Origin: Chondrinema litorale
GTDB taxonomy: Bacteria; Bacteroidota; Bacteroidia; Cytophagales; Flammeovirgaceae
Assembly: GCF_026250525.1 (NCBI RefSeq)
Contig: NZ_CP111043.1
Location: forward strand, 2,159,421-2,223,420
DNA: 64,000 bases
Direction: 5' to 3'
Shown here: in pieces, positions 44,773-55,134 of the stretch
Layout of the letters: each line of letters starts with the position of its first letter
Position numbering within the stretch: position 1 is the first letter of the stretch
Notes under the pieces: model-generated
What the model saw: the letters and a program-made list of their open reading frames with translations, nothing else
What the model was told of the DNA's origin: nothing
The model's database searches: none
Position numbers and translations under genes: made by a program

Positions 44773-45735
44773 TTGGGGGGAAGGCGGGAAAAGTACGAGT
44801 TCATAGCAGGGAACTGTGATTTTTTTTCCGTTGGGAGCAGGGTGGCCTGGCCAATGTGCAAGTGTTTGAAGGTAAGCAAGAATTCCTATTATTCCTGGAG
44901 GCGTAAAGAGTTCGCCAAGGGAAATATAGAGAACAAAAAAGACATGGTCAAAAAGTATATAAAAGGGATCTATGATGATAGCAAGGGTACTTATGGAAAC
45001 CCTCGTATAACTGCTGAACTTATCAAAAAAGGCATAAAGATATCAAGGTCCTATGTGGCCAGGTTGATGAGGGAAATGGGCCTTAAGAGCGTTCTAGCAA
45101 AGAAATTCGTAGTTACCACTGATTCGAAACATGGATATCAAGTAGCCGACAATATCCTTGAAAGGGACTTTGAGGTAGAGGATATAGGAATGGTCTGGGT
45201 GTCCGATATTACATACATTAGGGTCGGGAACAACTGGAATTACCTGACCACAATTATTGATTTGGCAGACAGAAAAATTGTCGGTTGGTCGCTATCAAGT
45301 GATATGACAGCCAAGAATACAGTATTACGGGCTTGGTCAATGGCAAGACAAAGGAGAGATATCAAGGATGGCTTTATTTTCCATTCTGACAGAGGCCGCC
45401 TGGAAGGTATCCAATATGCATGTGATCAGACAAAGAGAATTTTTTCTTTTCATCGGAAAATAATCCAGAGCATGACAGGGCTGCCTGGCAGCCGGAAGGG
45501 AGATTGTTGGGACAACGCCGTGGCCGAGAGCTTTTTTAAAACCATCAAATATGAAAGCCTGAATAGGCAGAAATTTGATACCCCTGAACAGCTTTACTGG
45601 CACGTCTACGAATATATCGAGGAATGGCCGCCACGGCAGTGGTACAATATCAAAAGGATACACTCAAGTTTGGGATATATGACCCCATTGGAAAAGGAAA
45701 TTCAACTGAAATTCAATTTAAAAAAAGCGGCCTAA
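44773..45735 (+). pseudogene. IS3 orfB (DDE transposase) with four in-frame insertions
   Basis: 320 residues from TTG. The core DDE motifs are present (WVSDITYI, FHSDRG, AVAESFFKTIK), but four insertions of 4-5 residues interrupt conserved stretches: GSRVA before WPMCK, RLEG after HSDRG, TGLPG before SRKGDCWDN and PPRQW before YNIKRIHSS. The one after HSDRG is next to a catalytic Asp, so activity is probably lost. The insertions keep the frame. Confidence 0.75.
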
Positions 45736-45751
45736 GTAAATGTGTACCAAA

Positions 45752-46316
45752 TTTAGTTGCAACTCCACCAATTCATTTCTCCAAGACAGGAGAATCTGTT
45801 GATGAGATTCCACTTGAAAATTTATTTGGAACCGCCATCAATATAGATATTTCTTCAAACGCACTTAGTAATCCAGATTATTTAGTAAGTGTAGATGATT
45901 TTCTTAATTGGGAAAAAAATGAACAAACCAAGTTACCCGATGGCTGTATAGTTTTATTGCAAACTGGTTACTCTCAATATTATCCTGATAAAATCAAATA
46001 TTTGGGAACAGATAAAAGAGGAACAGAGGCTGTTCAATCTTTACATTTTCCTGGCCTATCGCCAGAAGCTGCGAAGTGGTTGGTTGAAAACCGTAATATA
46101 AAGGCAATCGGAATCGACACACCAAGCATAGATTTTGGTCAATCCGAATATTTTGAGAGTCACGTTATTTTACTTTCTAAAAACATTCCTGTTTTCGAAA
46201 ACCTTACTATGCTAAATCAATTACCTAGTAGCGGGTTTGAAATAATTGCATTACCTATGAAAATAAAAGGAGGAAGTGGTGCGCCATTGAGAGTAGTAGC
46301 TATTTTTGGTAGTTAA
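45752..46316 (+). pseudogene. cyclase-family gene, N-terminus removed by IS3
   Basis: About 188 codons. After the IS end, reading gives PPIHFSKTGESVDEIP, then HFPGLSPEAAKWLVENR and GIDTPSIDFG, then a C-terminal APLRVVAIFGS, all typical of cyclase (kynurenine-formamidase-like) proteins. The usual HxGTHxD metal site is missing. A fragment of a similar C-terminus recurs at 49608-49668. Confidence 0.78.
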
Positions 46317-46379
46317 TCTATCCATCAGATTAATACTTTAGCAGGTATTCATTTGATTTTTTCTAATTGAAAATCAAGG

Positions 46380-47588
46380 TTATATTTCCTGATGTTCATT
46401 GTTAGTAAGTGGAATTGAAAAGGTAAATAATGTTTCACTGTCGCTCGACTTTACAAATAATTTACCATTATGCGCCTTTGCTATCTCAGATGAAATATAT
46501 AAACCTAACCCCAAACTACCTTGGCCATTTTCTGAGGTACTAGCCGCAAAAGGTTTGAAGATACCTTTTAAAATCTCATCGGCAATTTTTTTACCGCTGT
46601 TAGAAATCTCAATTTGAAATTGAGATTGCTCCGTTTTTAGTTCTACTTTAATAGTATTTGTTGTAGAACCATGCTTTACGGCATTACCCAAAAGGTTTGA
46701 AAATACTTGAGCAATTCTTGAATGATCGCAAGCAATTGTTTCAGATAAGTCTATTTGTAAATCTATAACATGCTTTTCTGTCGTAATTTGAATTTCTTTG
46801 TATACATGTTTAATACTTTTAATTAAAGCATCATTATCTTCAGAAATTTCTAACTTTATACCTTCTCCTAAGTGGCCTTTAGCAAAATCTAGCAGATTAT
46901 TAACCAAATCTTCCATTCTATACGAACTACTCATCATGGTTTGTACTATTTCTACAGCCGTATCTGGAAGATCCTCTGATAATAGTAATTCAGCACACAT
47001 CTTTGTAGTAGTTAATGGATTTCTTAAATCGTGACCTAAAATCGCGATAAAAATATCTCTAAGTTTAGCAGTATCACGCTCTTGCTGAAGACTTGTGTTT
47101 AAGGTTTCAATTTCTTCAATCTTATCTAAATGAAAAGCTATTAGTTGAGTATAGAGCTCAAATAAATCTCTTATTTCTTTGTTGTCAAGCTTCGCTGGCT
47201 CAGGATCAATTGCGCATAAGGTTCCAAAAAACCTCCCATCTTTCCTGAAAATAGGATAAGAAATATAACTTAGAAATCCATATTGAGCAGGGGTATGATG
47301 GTTGCAGAATTGCTGGTTTTCAGAAACATTTTCAATAATAACCGGATTATAATGCTGCCTAATTTCATTACAGATAGTAGTTTCAAGAACTAATTCGTCA
47401 TATGATTTCAGTCCAAAATTTATTTCATCATAAGACATGCAAGTAATCCATTTTTCATCTGTAACTCTTGCTACAGCAGAAAACCTCATTCCTGTAATCC
47501 TGCATATTATATTAAGAATTGAAGGAACAGCATCAATCTGCATTACCTTTTGTACATCACTTTTGGTTTCTGGACTTAGTTCATTCAT
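46380..47588 (-). CDS. GAF-domain sensor histidine kinase
   Basis: 402 residues. GAF-like region (20-160) with FGTLCAIDPEP, HisKA with AILGHDLRNPLTT (phosphorylation site His near 193), and HATPase_c with FSNLLGNAVKHG and GLGLYISSEIA. No membrane segment. Probably a soluble signal kinase; partner regulator not adjacent. Confidence 0.88.
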   Translation of the reverse strand: MNELSPETKSDVQKVMQIDAVPSILNIICRITGMRFSAVARVTDEKWITCMSYDEINFGLKSYDELVLETTICNEIRQHYNPVIIENVSENQQFCNHHTPAQYGFLSYISYPIFRKDGRFFGTLCAIDPEPAKLDNKEIRDLFELYTQLIAFHLDKIEEIETLNTSLQQERDTAKLRDIFIAILGHDLRNPLTTTKMCAELLLSEDLPDTAVEIVQTMMSSSYRMEDLVNNLLDFAKGHLGEGIKLEISEDNDALIKSIKHVYKEIQITTEKHVIDLQIDLSETIACDHSRIAQVFSNLLGNAVKHGSTTNTIKVELKTEQSQFQIEISNSGKKIADEILKGIFKPFAASTSENGQGSLGLGLYISSEIAKAHNGKLFVKSSDSETLFTFSIPLTNNEHQEI

Positions 47589-47932
47589 TCTAAACTAGAT
47601 TTATTAAGTAGTTTAAACTTCTTAAATTTTTCGGTTTTGTAGATTTAGCAAGAGTAACAAGTGCTGCTATTATATGCATAAAAGTTAGCTCAAATCTAAA
47701 GTATTCTTGATCCTATTAAACTAATAGTAGTTACATGTGTTCAAATTGAGATCATTTTTTTGCTAATTTCATTATGCCTTATCTATACGTCTTCTATTAA
47801 ATTCATCCTATAAAAAAGATTTATACCATTATATATTCTTTTAAATTTCTAGTTATTCTTTTCTTGAACTTTAATATACAAAATTAGTTGCATAAACAAC
47901 ATATGTATATGTATAAAAACATCAAACCAACC
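47589..47932. other. 344-bp divergent intergenic gap
   Basis: Between the leftward kinase and the rightward alcohol dehydrogenase. AT-rich, with no clear gene or hairpin. It must carry both promoters; I cannot pick a precise one. Confidence 0.4.
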
Positions 47933-49036
47933 ATGAATGTAAAAGCAGCCGTAATTAATAAACCGCAAGCAAAATTTGACATTGAAGAGATTCAACTCGA
48001 TCAAAAATTAGGTCCCAATGACATATTGGTAAAAGTTGTGGCTACAGGTATCTGCCACACAGATTTAATTATGAGAGATGAATTCTTTCCCTTTCCAAAA
48101 CCCGCTGTCTTCGGCCATGAAGGTTCAGGAATAGTAGAACAGGTAGGAAACGCTGTAAATAAAGTAAAAGCAGGCGACCATGTAATAATGGCACCAGCTA
48201 GTTATGGCCAATGCGAAAACTGTGTTTCTGGGCACCCTGCTTATTGCCTTAACTTTATGGAATTAAACTTTGGCGGACATAAGCACGATGGTTCTTGCCC
48301 TTACCACAACCACGAGGGTAAAGAAATGGGTTCAGGATTTTTTGGTCAGTCTTCATTCGCTAACTATTCTTTAGTGAAAGAAAACAATGTTGTTAAAGTA
48401 GATAAGGATGTTCCTTTAGAGTTATTAGGACCTTTAGGTTGTGGCTTCCAAACTGGTAGTGGAACTGTGCTAAAATTTTTAAAAGCCAGACCAGGTGATA
48501 GTATCGTGATTGTTGGAGTAGGGGCAGTAGGATTGAGTGCTATAATGGCTGCCAAGTTAGCTGGATGTACTACAATTGTTGCAGCTGATATTCACGACAA
48601 CCGCCTTGAATTGGCTAAAGAATTAGGAGCTACCCATACAATTAACAGTAAAGACAAAAAAATCACTGATTATGTACTATCTGAAATCGCCCCTAAAGGC
48701 CTAGATTATGGCCTAGATACAACTGGTAGAAATAATGTAATTAGTGATGCAATGGGTGCTGTTAAAATCATGGGGCACATGGCTATTGTAATTGTTGCAG
48801 CAGATAAGCTAGAACTTGATGCACCAGTTATACAAGTTGGTAAGAGTATATCATTTGTGAATGAAGGAGATAGCAACCCTGATGTTTATATTCCTAAGCT
48901 AATTAAACTGTATAAAGCGGGTCTTTTTCCTATAGATAAACTAGTGAAGTATTACGACTTCGAAGATTTTAATAAAGCAGTAGAAGACTCTGAAAAAGGG
49001 AATACTATAAAGGCAATTATAAAAATGCCTCACTAA
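47933..49036 (+). CDS. zinc-type alcohol dehydrogenase
   Basis: 367 residues from ATG at 47933 (an upstream ATG at 47903 is less likely). ATGICHTD, FGHEGSGIVEQVG and the Rossmann element IVGVGAVGLSAI are present, as in aryl or aliphatic alcohol dehydrogenases with NAD(P). The structural zinc loop reads YGQCENCVSGHPAYC, with a Tyr where the first of four Cys usually is. Substrate not determined. Confidence 0.85.
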   Translation: MNVKAAVINKPQAKFDIEEIQLDQKLGPNDILVKVVATGICHTDLIMRDEFFPFPKPAVFGHEGSGIVEQVGNAVNKVKAGDHVIMAPASYGQCENCVSGHPAYCLNFMELNFGGHKHDGSCPYHNHEGKEMGSGFFGQSSFANYSLVKENNVVKVDKDVPLELLGPLGCGFQTGSGTVLKFLKARPGDSIVIVGVGAVGLSAIMAAKLAGCTTIVAADIHDNRLELAKELGATHTINSKDKKITDYVLSEIAPKGLDYGLDTTGRNNVISDAMGAVKIMGHMAIVIVAADKLELDAPVIQVGKSISFVNEGDSNPDVYIPKLIKLYKAGLFPIDKLVKYYDFEDFNKAVEDSEKGNTIKAIIKMPH

Positions 49037-49214
49037 AATTTATTTCTCAATTATAAAAGTGTTTTAAAACTGCTTTTTATGGTTGAAAAACTCTATCGCT
49101 ATAAACTTTACAATCAAACTTCATTACAAACATTAAAACATCAACTTTTAACAGTATATCACTCAAATTTTATTATTCAAACTAAATTTTTTGCCATTAA
49201 TAGAATTTAAATAC

Positions 49215-49242
49215 TTTGGAAATATTATTATGTGTATATTTG
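49215..49242 (+). promoter_or_regulatory. TTTG ... TATATTTG promoter for a small RNA
   Basis: TTTG at 49215-49218, 16 bases, then TATATTTG at 49235-49242, matching the Bacteroidota -33/-7 pattern. No ORF follows before the terminator at 49290-49332. Confidence 0.55.
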
Positions 49243-49248
49243 ACACGT

Positions 49249-49332
49249 TATTAAGCTTAGGTTTAATGACTTACTGTTAAAAAAAATAAACATACAAAAA
49301 TGCCCCGCTTTTGGCGAGGCCTTTTTGTATGT
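49249..49332 (+). ncRNA. orphan small RNA candidate with terminator
   Basis: About 84 nt from the promoter above to a hairpin ending at 49332. The hairpin has an outer ACATACAAAAA / TTTTTGTATGT pair, an inner GCCCCGC / GCGAGGC pair and a T tract. It lies alone in the gap between two rightward genes (49037-49571). Neither the position nor the sequence tells me its target. Confidence 0.5.
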
Positions 49333-49607
49333 ATATATCTGTAAATCAGGAATTACGAGTCACGTTAATTTCGGTATAGGAGTTATCCTCAATCTCACCA
49401 TCAATAAATCTATCACCACATTCTGTTTATTTTCATTATAGATAACTAAGTCCTATACCTTCTTTTATATCCATTAAATCATAAGTATTAGATTTTAGAG
49501 AATAAGAAAATTTCTTCAAACTTTCAGAATCTTACAAAGTCTTGTCAATTCCCTTGTTGACTTGGGAATAATTGTGTCGCTTACAGAAGTTGTTTAAGAT
49601 TATTTCT

Positions 49608-49668
49608 TTAAAAATAAAGGGAAGGAGTGAGGTGCCGTTGAGAGTTATAACTATTTTAGGAAGTAGAA
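49608..49668 (+). pseudogene. C-terminal cyclase fragment
   Basis: Reads SLKIKGRSEVPLRVITILGS, close to the C-terminus of the truncated cyclase at 45752-46316 (KIKGGSGAPLRVVAIFGS). No start. It is a relic in front of the radical SAM gene. Confidence 0.6.
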
Positions 49669-49736
49669 AAAAGTGTAGATGTAGTTTAATATCCACCCAC
49701 TTTTTTATAATAATTTTACTAAAAGCTAACTTTCTA

Positions 49737-51278
49737 ATGAATATACTTTTAATATACCCTCAAATGCCTGACACCTTCTATGCTATGAAGCATTTTATTA
49801 AGGTGATAGGTAAAAAAGCTGCTTATCCTCCTTTGGGCTTATTAACTGTAGCTTCATTATTACCGCAAGAATGGCAAAAAAAATTGGTAGATTTAAATCT
49901 TTCAGACCTAGAGCAAGAAGATTTAAAGTGGGCAGATTTTGTATTTCTTTCTGCCATGAATGTTCAAGAAGAATCTGTAAGAGAAATTATACAAAAATGT
50001 AATGAAGCAAAAGTAAAGATAATTGCTGGAGGACCTTTATTTACCCATGAGTACAATCGTTTTCCAAGTATTGATCATTTTGTACTTAACGAAGCCGAAA
50101 TTACACTTCCTTTATTTCTAGAAGACCTATTAAAAGGTAAACCAAAATCAGTTTACGAAACAAAAGAATTTGCAGATGTAACACAATCTCCATTACCAGC
50201 ATATGAGTTAGCAGATATGGATGAATACATTTATTCAATCATCCAATTCTCAAGAGGTTGCCCTTATATGTGCGATTTTTGTGATGTAACCGCTCTTTTT
50301 GGCAGACGCCCTCGTGTTAAAAATAGTGTCCAAATTATTCGCGAATTGGAATACCTCGATCAACAAAGTGATGTTAGGCTTGTCTTATTTGCCGATGATA
50401 ATTTGATTGGTAATAAGAGAATACTAAAAAGCGACCTCTTACCTGCATTAATCAATTGGAGAAAAAAGAAAAAACCAGGGTTCTTTTTTGCTACTCAATT
50501 AACTATTAACCTGGCAGATGATGATGAACTAATGAAATTGATGATTGATGCCGGTTTTCGTCATATATTTATTGGAATAGAAACACCTGATGAAAATGGA
50601 CTTAAAGAATCAAGAAAAAATCAAAACTTAAGAAGAAACCAATTAGAAAATATTCTTAAGTTGCACCAAGCAGGCTTTATAATTTCTGGAGGTTTTATAG
50701 TTGGATTCGATACTGATACGCCTTCAATTTTTGAACAACAAAAAGAATTTATACAACAAAGTGGTATTCCTTTACCTATAGTGAATATCATGAAAGCTCC
50801 TCCTGGTACTGAACTATTTGATAGAATAAAGAGAGAAGGGAGGTTGAGTAAAGAGTTTGCCTTTACTGAAGGTGAAACTAACATTGTACCTATGATGGAT
50901 GAGAAGATATTGTACGATGGATTTATTGAATTAATTACCCAAATTTACCTTCCTGAAAAATCATACGAGCGATTAATTCAATTTTTTAATACTTATAAAT
51001 TTCCAAAAACATCTATTAAAATAGCTTCTAAATATGGCATTAATGATATTAAGATGGTAATGAGAATATTTTATTTATTGGGCATTAAAGATCAAAACCG
51101 TAAATACTTTTGGAAGCTGATTATTTGGGCATTGGTAAATAATCACAAATTTCTGGATAAGGCATTATTTTATGGTATAATGGTCTTTCAAATGAATCAA
51201 ACATTTTTACATATAAAAGAAACTGTTGAAGACCAAAACCAGCACATTTTATTAAAAAAAGAAAGTAACATTGCTTAA
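49737..51278 (+). CDS. B12-binding radical SAM protein (DUF4070-like)
   Basis: 513 residues from ATG at 49737. N-terminal B12-binding-like region (PPLGLLTVASLLP, KWADFVFLSAM, VKIIAGGP). Radical SAM cluster CPYMCDFCD (near residue 177) with FGRRPR, then FADDNLIGNK and IETPDENGL. The C-terminal part fits DUF4070-type enzymes such as the hopanoid-related HpnP/HpnR group. Substrate unknown. Confidence 0.82.
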   Translation: MNILLIYPQMPDTFYAMKHFIKVIGKKAAYPPLGLLTVASLLPQEWQKKLVDLNLSDLEQEDLKWADFVFLSAMNVQEESVREIIQKCNEAKVKIIAGGPLFTHEYNRFPSIDHFVLNEAEITLPLFLEDLLKGKPKSVYETKEFADVTQSPLPAYELADMDEYIYSIIQFSRGCPYMCDFCDVTALFGRRPRVKNSVQIIRELEYLDQQSDVRLVLFADDNLIGNKRILKSDLLPALINWRKKKKPGFFFATQLTINLADDDELMKLMIDAGFRHIFIGIETPDENGLKESRKNQNLRRNQLENILKLHQAGFIISGGFIVGFDTDTPSIFEQQKEFIQQSGIPLPIVNIMKAPPGTELFDRIKREGRLSKEFAFTEGETNIVPMMDEKILYDGFIELITQIYLPEKSYERLIQFFNTYKFPKTSIKIASKYGINDIKMVMRIFYLLGIKDQNRKYFWKLIIWALVNNHKFLDKALFYGIMVFQMNQTFLHIKETVEDQNQHILLKKESNIA

Positions 51279-51309
51279 GCTTGAGAGAAATTAATACAGC
51301 CTACTTACC

Positions 51310-53484
51310 TTATACAATGCTATCAATACCCTGTGGTACATATTCCGATTTAGTATGCGTATGTTTTACTGGAATAGAGATTTGAAACTCAGTAAATGAG
51401 CTGTCACCAACTACACTTTCAAATGAAATATCGCCACAATGTTCTTGCATAATTCCATAAGCAATAGATAGCCCAAGCCCTTTACCTTCTCCCACATTCT
51501 TTGTAGTAAAGAAAGGATCAAAAACCTTAGATTTAATACACTCTTCTATACCTATACCATTATCTCTTATGCTCAAAAACAAAGTTTCTTCGTCTTGTAT
51601 CCATCCAGAAACATTTATCAAACCTTTATTACCTAATAGTTTACAAGCCTCTATTGCTTGTACTGAATTGTTAAGTATATGGAAAAGTAACTGATTTAAC
51701 TTGCCAGGTTGACATTCAATTTTAGGTAACTCGCTAAGTTCAGTTTCTATATTTATCTTATCCTCAATTTTATTTTTTAATAAACTCAAAGTAGAATTTA
51801 CCGAACTTTCAATATCCACTTGTTTAAATCCTTCTTCATCTAGTCTGGCAAAACTTCTAAAGCTTTCAACAATTTTTTTAGTTCTTACAGCACCTTCTTC
51901 TACACCATTTAAGAGTTCATCTATTTCTGTAAATAAAAAATCAATTTCTAATTCTTCTTTTAACAGCATTAATTCCGCAGGAATTTTATCTGCTGACTGT
52001 GATTGATATTTATTGAATGCTTTGTAGAATTCTCTTAGGTCTTCAATGTCTTTCTTTATAGGATTAATGTTCGAGGTTACAAAGTTGATTGGGTTATTAA
52101 TTTCGTGTGCAATGCCCGCTGTAAGCTGGCCAAGTGAAGCCATTTTTTCTGATTCTACTAATTTTGTTTGAGCAGATTTTAATTCTTTATGTGTGTCTTC
52201 TAGTTCTTTATAGGTGCTCTGTAAATTTTTATGAGATTTTTTCTTTGTAATAAATAGATAATACATGGCTATTGCTAAAAAACCAACTAGTGCTGCAATT
52301 GAACCAAGATAGATTTTTGTTTTTCTTTCTTGTTCAATCAGGTTTTTTTGTTCATTTATCTCATACTCCTGAATTCTTTTTTGATTTTGAAGATTGTCTA
52401 TTTCAATAGAATCTCTGGCTAATTTTAGTTGAGAAGCAAAATATAACTCTTTATACTGAAGTGCTTTTTCATAATCGCCTTTCTCTACGCTTTTCTTAAA
52501 ATCTTCATCTAAAGAAGCTATTTTCTTTTTACTTTCTTCTAGTTTGTTTACCGAGATTAAAATCTCGTTTTCAAGCGCATTAGTTGTATCTATTGTAAGT
52601 GGCTTTGCATTTATCTTTTCGGGTGCAATAGCAATTGAGGCATTGGGATGTAATTTATTTTTAAGCTGATTTTTAATTTGATTTAAACTATCTACTAATA
52701 AATTATCTCCACTTTTTGTTGGCCAGCTTTTCACTAAAAAAATTGCTGAATCGTAGTGTTGAACTGCAAAGTTAGTATTACCTACTTCTTTATATAAATC
52801 GGCAAGCAATAAGTAATGGTCAAAAACATTCTGTTTATTATTTAATTCTTTAGATAATACAAGGGCTTTTTGATAAGACTTAATCGCCGAATAATAATTC
52901 TTATTGCTATGTTCTTCTTGTGCTTGTTCGTCTAATTTATCTATTCGAGTTTCTTTAATATTTTCTCCAATATTTTTTGCAGACTCCTGTAACTCCTCAG
53001 TTGCACTTTTAAACTTCTCATTTATCTGAAGGTTGTTAATGTTGTTCTTTTGTCTATCCCACCAAGTTCCTGTGCTAATACCTAAATCATTTAGCATTTT
53101 TTCAGATCTGTCTTTACCATAAGTATAATCATACTTTTTAGCCAGATTGAAACTTTGTAAAAAAGCATATTCAGCCTCTTTTCCTTCAGACAGAGTCAAA
53201 TAAGTTTGTCCTAAAGAATAGTAAGCATCAGAAAGTAATACTCCTTTTTTATAATCTTTTTTAGAAGGCTTACCTATTTCTTCTATTAATGAATTAAGGT
53301 AGTAGAGCGACTTTTCGGGTTGGTAATTAATATATTCCTCTGCCACCTCGATTATTACACCGTACTTATCTTCATCTTTTAACGAATCGATGCTACTTTC
53401 TAACTCTATTAGCTTTTCAGATTGAGCTAATAAAAATGAAGGTATAAATAGAAAAATGGCGATAAGAAGTAATTGTGATTTCAA
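51310..53484 (-). CDS. TPR-containing membrane histidine kinase
   Basis: 724 residues. Signal peptide 1-20, TPR-like repeats up to about 290, coiled coil, transmembrane helix near 392-412, then HisKA with QLTAGIAHEINNP (His near 455) and HATPase_c with FHILNNSVQAI, DNGIGIE and GKGLGLSIAYG. Ends far from the radical SAM gene and is convergent to it. Partner regulator not visible. Confidence 0.88.
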   Translation of the reverse strand: MKSQLLLIAIFLFIPSFLLAQSEKLIELESSIDSLKDEDKYGVIIEVAEEYINYQPEKSLYYLNSLIEEIGKPSKKDYKKGVLLSDAYYSLGQTYLTLSEGKEAEYAFLQSFNLAKKYDYTYGKDRSEKMLNDLGISTGTWWDRQKNNINNLQINEKFKSATEELQESAKNIGENIKETRIDKLDEQAQEEHSNKNYYSAIKSYQKALVLSKELNNKQNVFDHYLLLADLYKEVGNTNFAVQHYDSAIFLVKSWPTKSGDNLLVDSLNQIKNQLKNKLHPNASIAIAPEKINAKPLTIDTTNALENEILISVNKLEESKKKIASLDEDFKKSVEKGDYEKALQYKELYFASQLKLARDSIEIDNLQNQKRIQEYEINEQKNLIEQERKTKIYLGSIAALVGFLAIAMYYLFITKKKSHKNLQSTYKELEDTHKELKSAQTKLVESEKMASLGQLTAGIAHEINNPINFVTSNINPIKKDIEDLREFYKAFNKYQSQSADKIPAELMLLKEELEIDFLFTEIDELLNGVEEGAVRTKKIVESFRSFARLDEEGFKQVDIESSVNSTLSLLKNKIEDKINIETELSELPKIECQPGKLNQLLFHILNNSVQAIEACKLLGNKGLINVSGWIQDEETLFLSIRDNGIGIEECIKSKVFDPFFTTKNVGEGKGLGLSIAYGIMQEHCGDISFESVVGDSSFTEFQISIPVKHTHTKSEYVPQGIDSIV

Positions 53485-53637
53485 GATTTCCAGAGAATTG
53501 AAGCACCCAAAAAATATAAATCGAGAAAAATAACTCTCAGTTGCTAACGAAATCTTACACTAATTAGTTATTCAAAACTCAATGAAAGCAAAGTATTATA
53601 TTATTAAAAACTTTGCTTTCATTTCTAATTTTCCAGA

Positions 53638-54987
53638 TTAGATATTAGGCAAATTCCATTTGTTATGGTATTCCGGAGTTATAAATTTATTAGCTTCTAC
53701 ATTATCTTTAAACATTCCTTTTACACTATCCCAATAAATTTTTCTACCAGTTTTGTAAGCGATATTTCCCATATGTGCATTAATTGCAGCCACGCTACCA
53801 CTTTCAATTCCACATTTTAAATCAGATTTGTTTCTAGATTTTATCACATCTACAAAGTTGCGTGCATGCTCGTCTAGCGGAGTTCCAATTCTTCCTTGAT
53901 AAGGAAGTGCCTCTATTTTATATTTTTTCATTCCATTCTCGGTAGAAGTTTCTGGAATAATCTCCCAACCTTGGCGATTTACTACTAGTGTTCCATTGTT
54001 GCCTATAAATGCAATACCTTCGGTTCTACCATAATTCCCACCATCAATTCCGGTAGCATGCTCCCAAAGCATATTAAAGTTATCATACTCAAAAACAGCT
54101 TGCAATGTATCTGGAGTTTCTGAAGCATCGTCTGGATAAGCTAGTTTTCCGCCAGATGCCATCACTGATTTTGGTGCTGTAGCGTTCATCGCATATAAAG
54201 CGATATCTATTTCATGAACTCCCCAGTCTGTCATTAATCCACCGGCATAATCCCAAAACCAACGGAAGTTAAAATGGAAGCGATTTTCGTTAAACGGGCG
54301 CTTTGGAGCTGGCCCAAGCCACATATCATAATCCACACCTTCTGGTGGTTTAGAATCTGGCTTTACTGGCACTGGATTCATCCAACCTTGATAAGCCCAA
54401 ACTTTTACCAATCTTATATTTCCCAATTTGCCAGAACGGACATAATCAATCGCTGAAGCATAATGTTGGCCACTTCTTTGCCACTGTCCAACTTGTACCA
54501 CTCTATCATACCTTTGAGCTGCTTTTTTCATCAGATTACACTCTGTTATAGAATTTGCCAGCGGTTTTTCCACATATACATCTTTTCCGGCTTCGCAAGC
54601 AGCAATCATTGTTAAGCAATGCCAATGATCTGGTGTACCGATAATTACCGCATCAATATCTTTATCTTCTAGCAACTTTCTATAATCTTTATATTGCTTC
54701 GGTTTTTTGCCACTTACTTTCTCTGCATCAGCAGCTCGCATATCCAATACACTTTGGTCTACATCACAAATAGCTGCACATTCTATTTCACTCATTTTAA
54801 AATGTGCATTCATATTTGCCCAACCCATTCCATTACATCCAATTACTCCAATTCTAACCTGATCACTCGGAGCCACTTTTCTACGGCTTGCAGCCAACAC
54901 ATCTAAAGGTACAGCAGCTGTAATTCCCGCTCCAGTTAAAATAGCTGAGTTTTGTATAAACGTTCTTCTCGATTTGTTCATTCTCAT
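53638..54987 (-). CDS. Tat-exported Gfo/Idh/MocA oxidoreductase
   Basis: 449 residues (a start at 54981 also possible). Tat motif NKSRRTFIQNSA at the N-terminus. Rossmann element GVIGCNGMGWAN, EKPLANSITE and the later WDYAGGLMTDWGVHEID segment identify the family, which acts on sugar or polyol rings with NAD(P). Exported form is frequent in Bacteroidota. Confidence 0.9.
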   Translation of the reverse strand: MRMNKSRRTFIQNSAILTGAGITAAVPLDVLAASRRKVAPSDQVRIGVIGCNGMGWANMNAHFKMSEIECAAICDVDQSVLDMRAADAEKVSGKKPKQYKDYRKLLEDKDIDAVIIGTPDHWHCLTMIAACEAGKDVYVEKPLANSITECNLMKKAAQRYDRVVQVGQWQRSGQHYASAIDYVRSGKLGNIRLVKVWAYQGWMNPVPVKPDSKPPEGVDYDMWLGPAPKRPFNENRFHFNFRWFWDYAGGLMTDWGVHEIDIALYAMNATAPKSVMASGGKLAYPDDASETPDTLQAVFEYDNFNMLWEHATGIDGGNYGRTEGIAFIGNNGTLVVNRQGWEIIPETSTENGMKKYKIEALPYQGRIGTPLDEHARNFVDVIKSRNKSDLKCGIESGSVAAINAHMGNIAYKTGRKIYWDSVKGMFKDNVEANKFITPEYHNKWNLPNI

Positions 54988-55134
54988 AAAAACTTTAAAT
55001 TTTTTAATTCAAAAAAAATGTTTTATTCAAGGTACTGAATTCATTTATTTATAAAATGATATTCTTCATACATTCAAAAAATAATTATTTAATTAGCCTA
55101 ATAAATTTAATAAACCTTTAATTTTTTTACATAA

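Larger units (their letters stand above)
44400..45750 (+). mobile_element. IS3-family element with atypical insertions
   Basis: 1351 bp. Imperfect ends start TTGGTACA and end TGTACCAA. No matching duplication is seen, so flanks may have been joined by deletion or recombination. Five short GC-rich insertions lie inside its reading frames. Confidence 0.8.

Noticed and set aside
44397..45753. Target duplication for the IS3 element
   Set aside because: Flanks TAG/AGT on the left and ATT/AAT on the right do not match for any plausible end choice.
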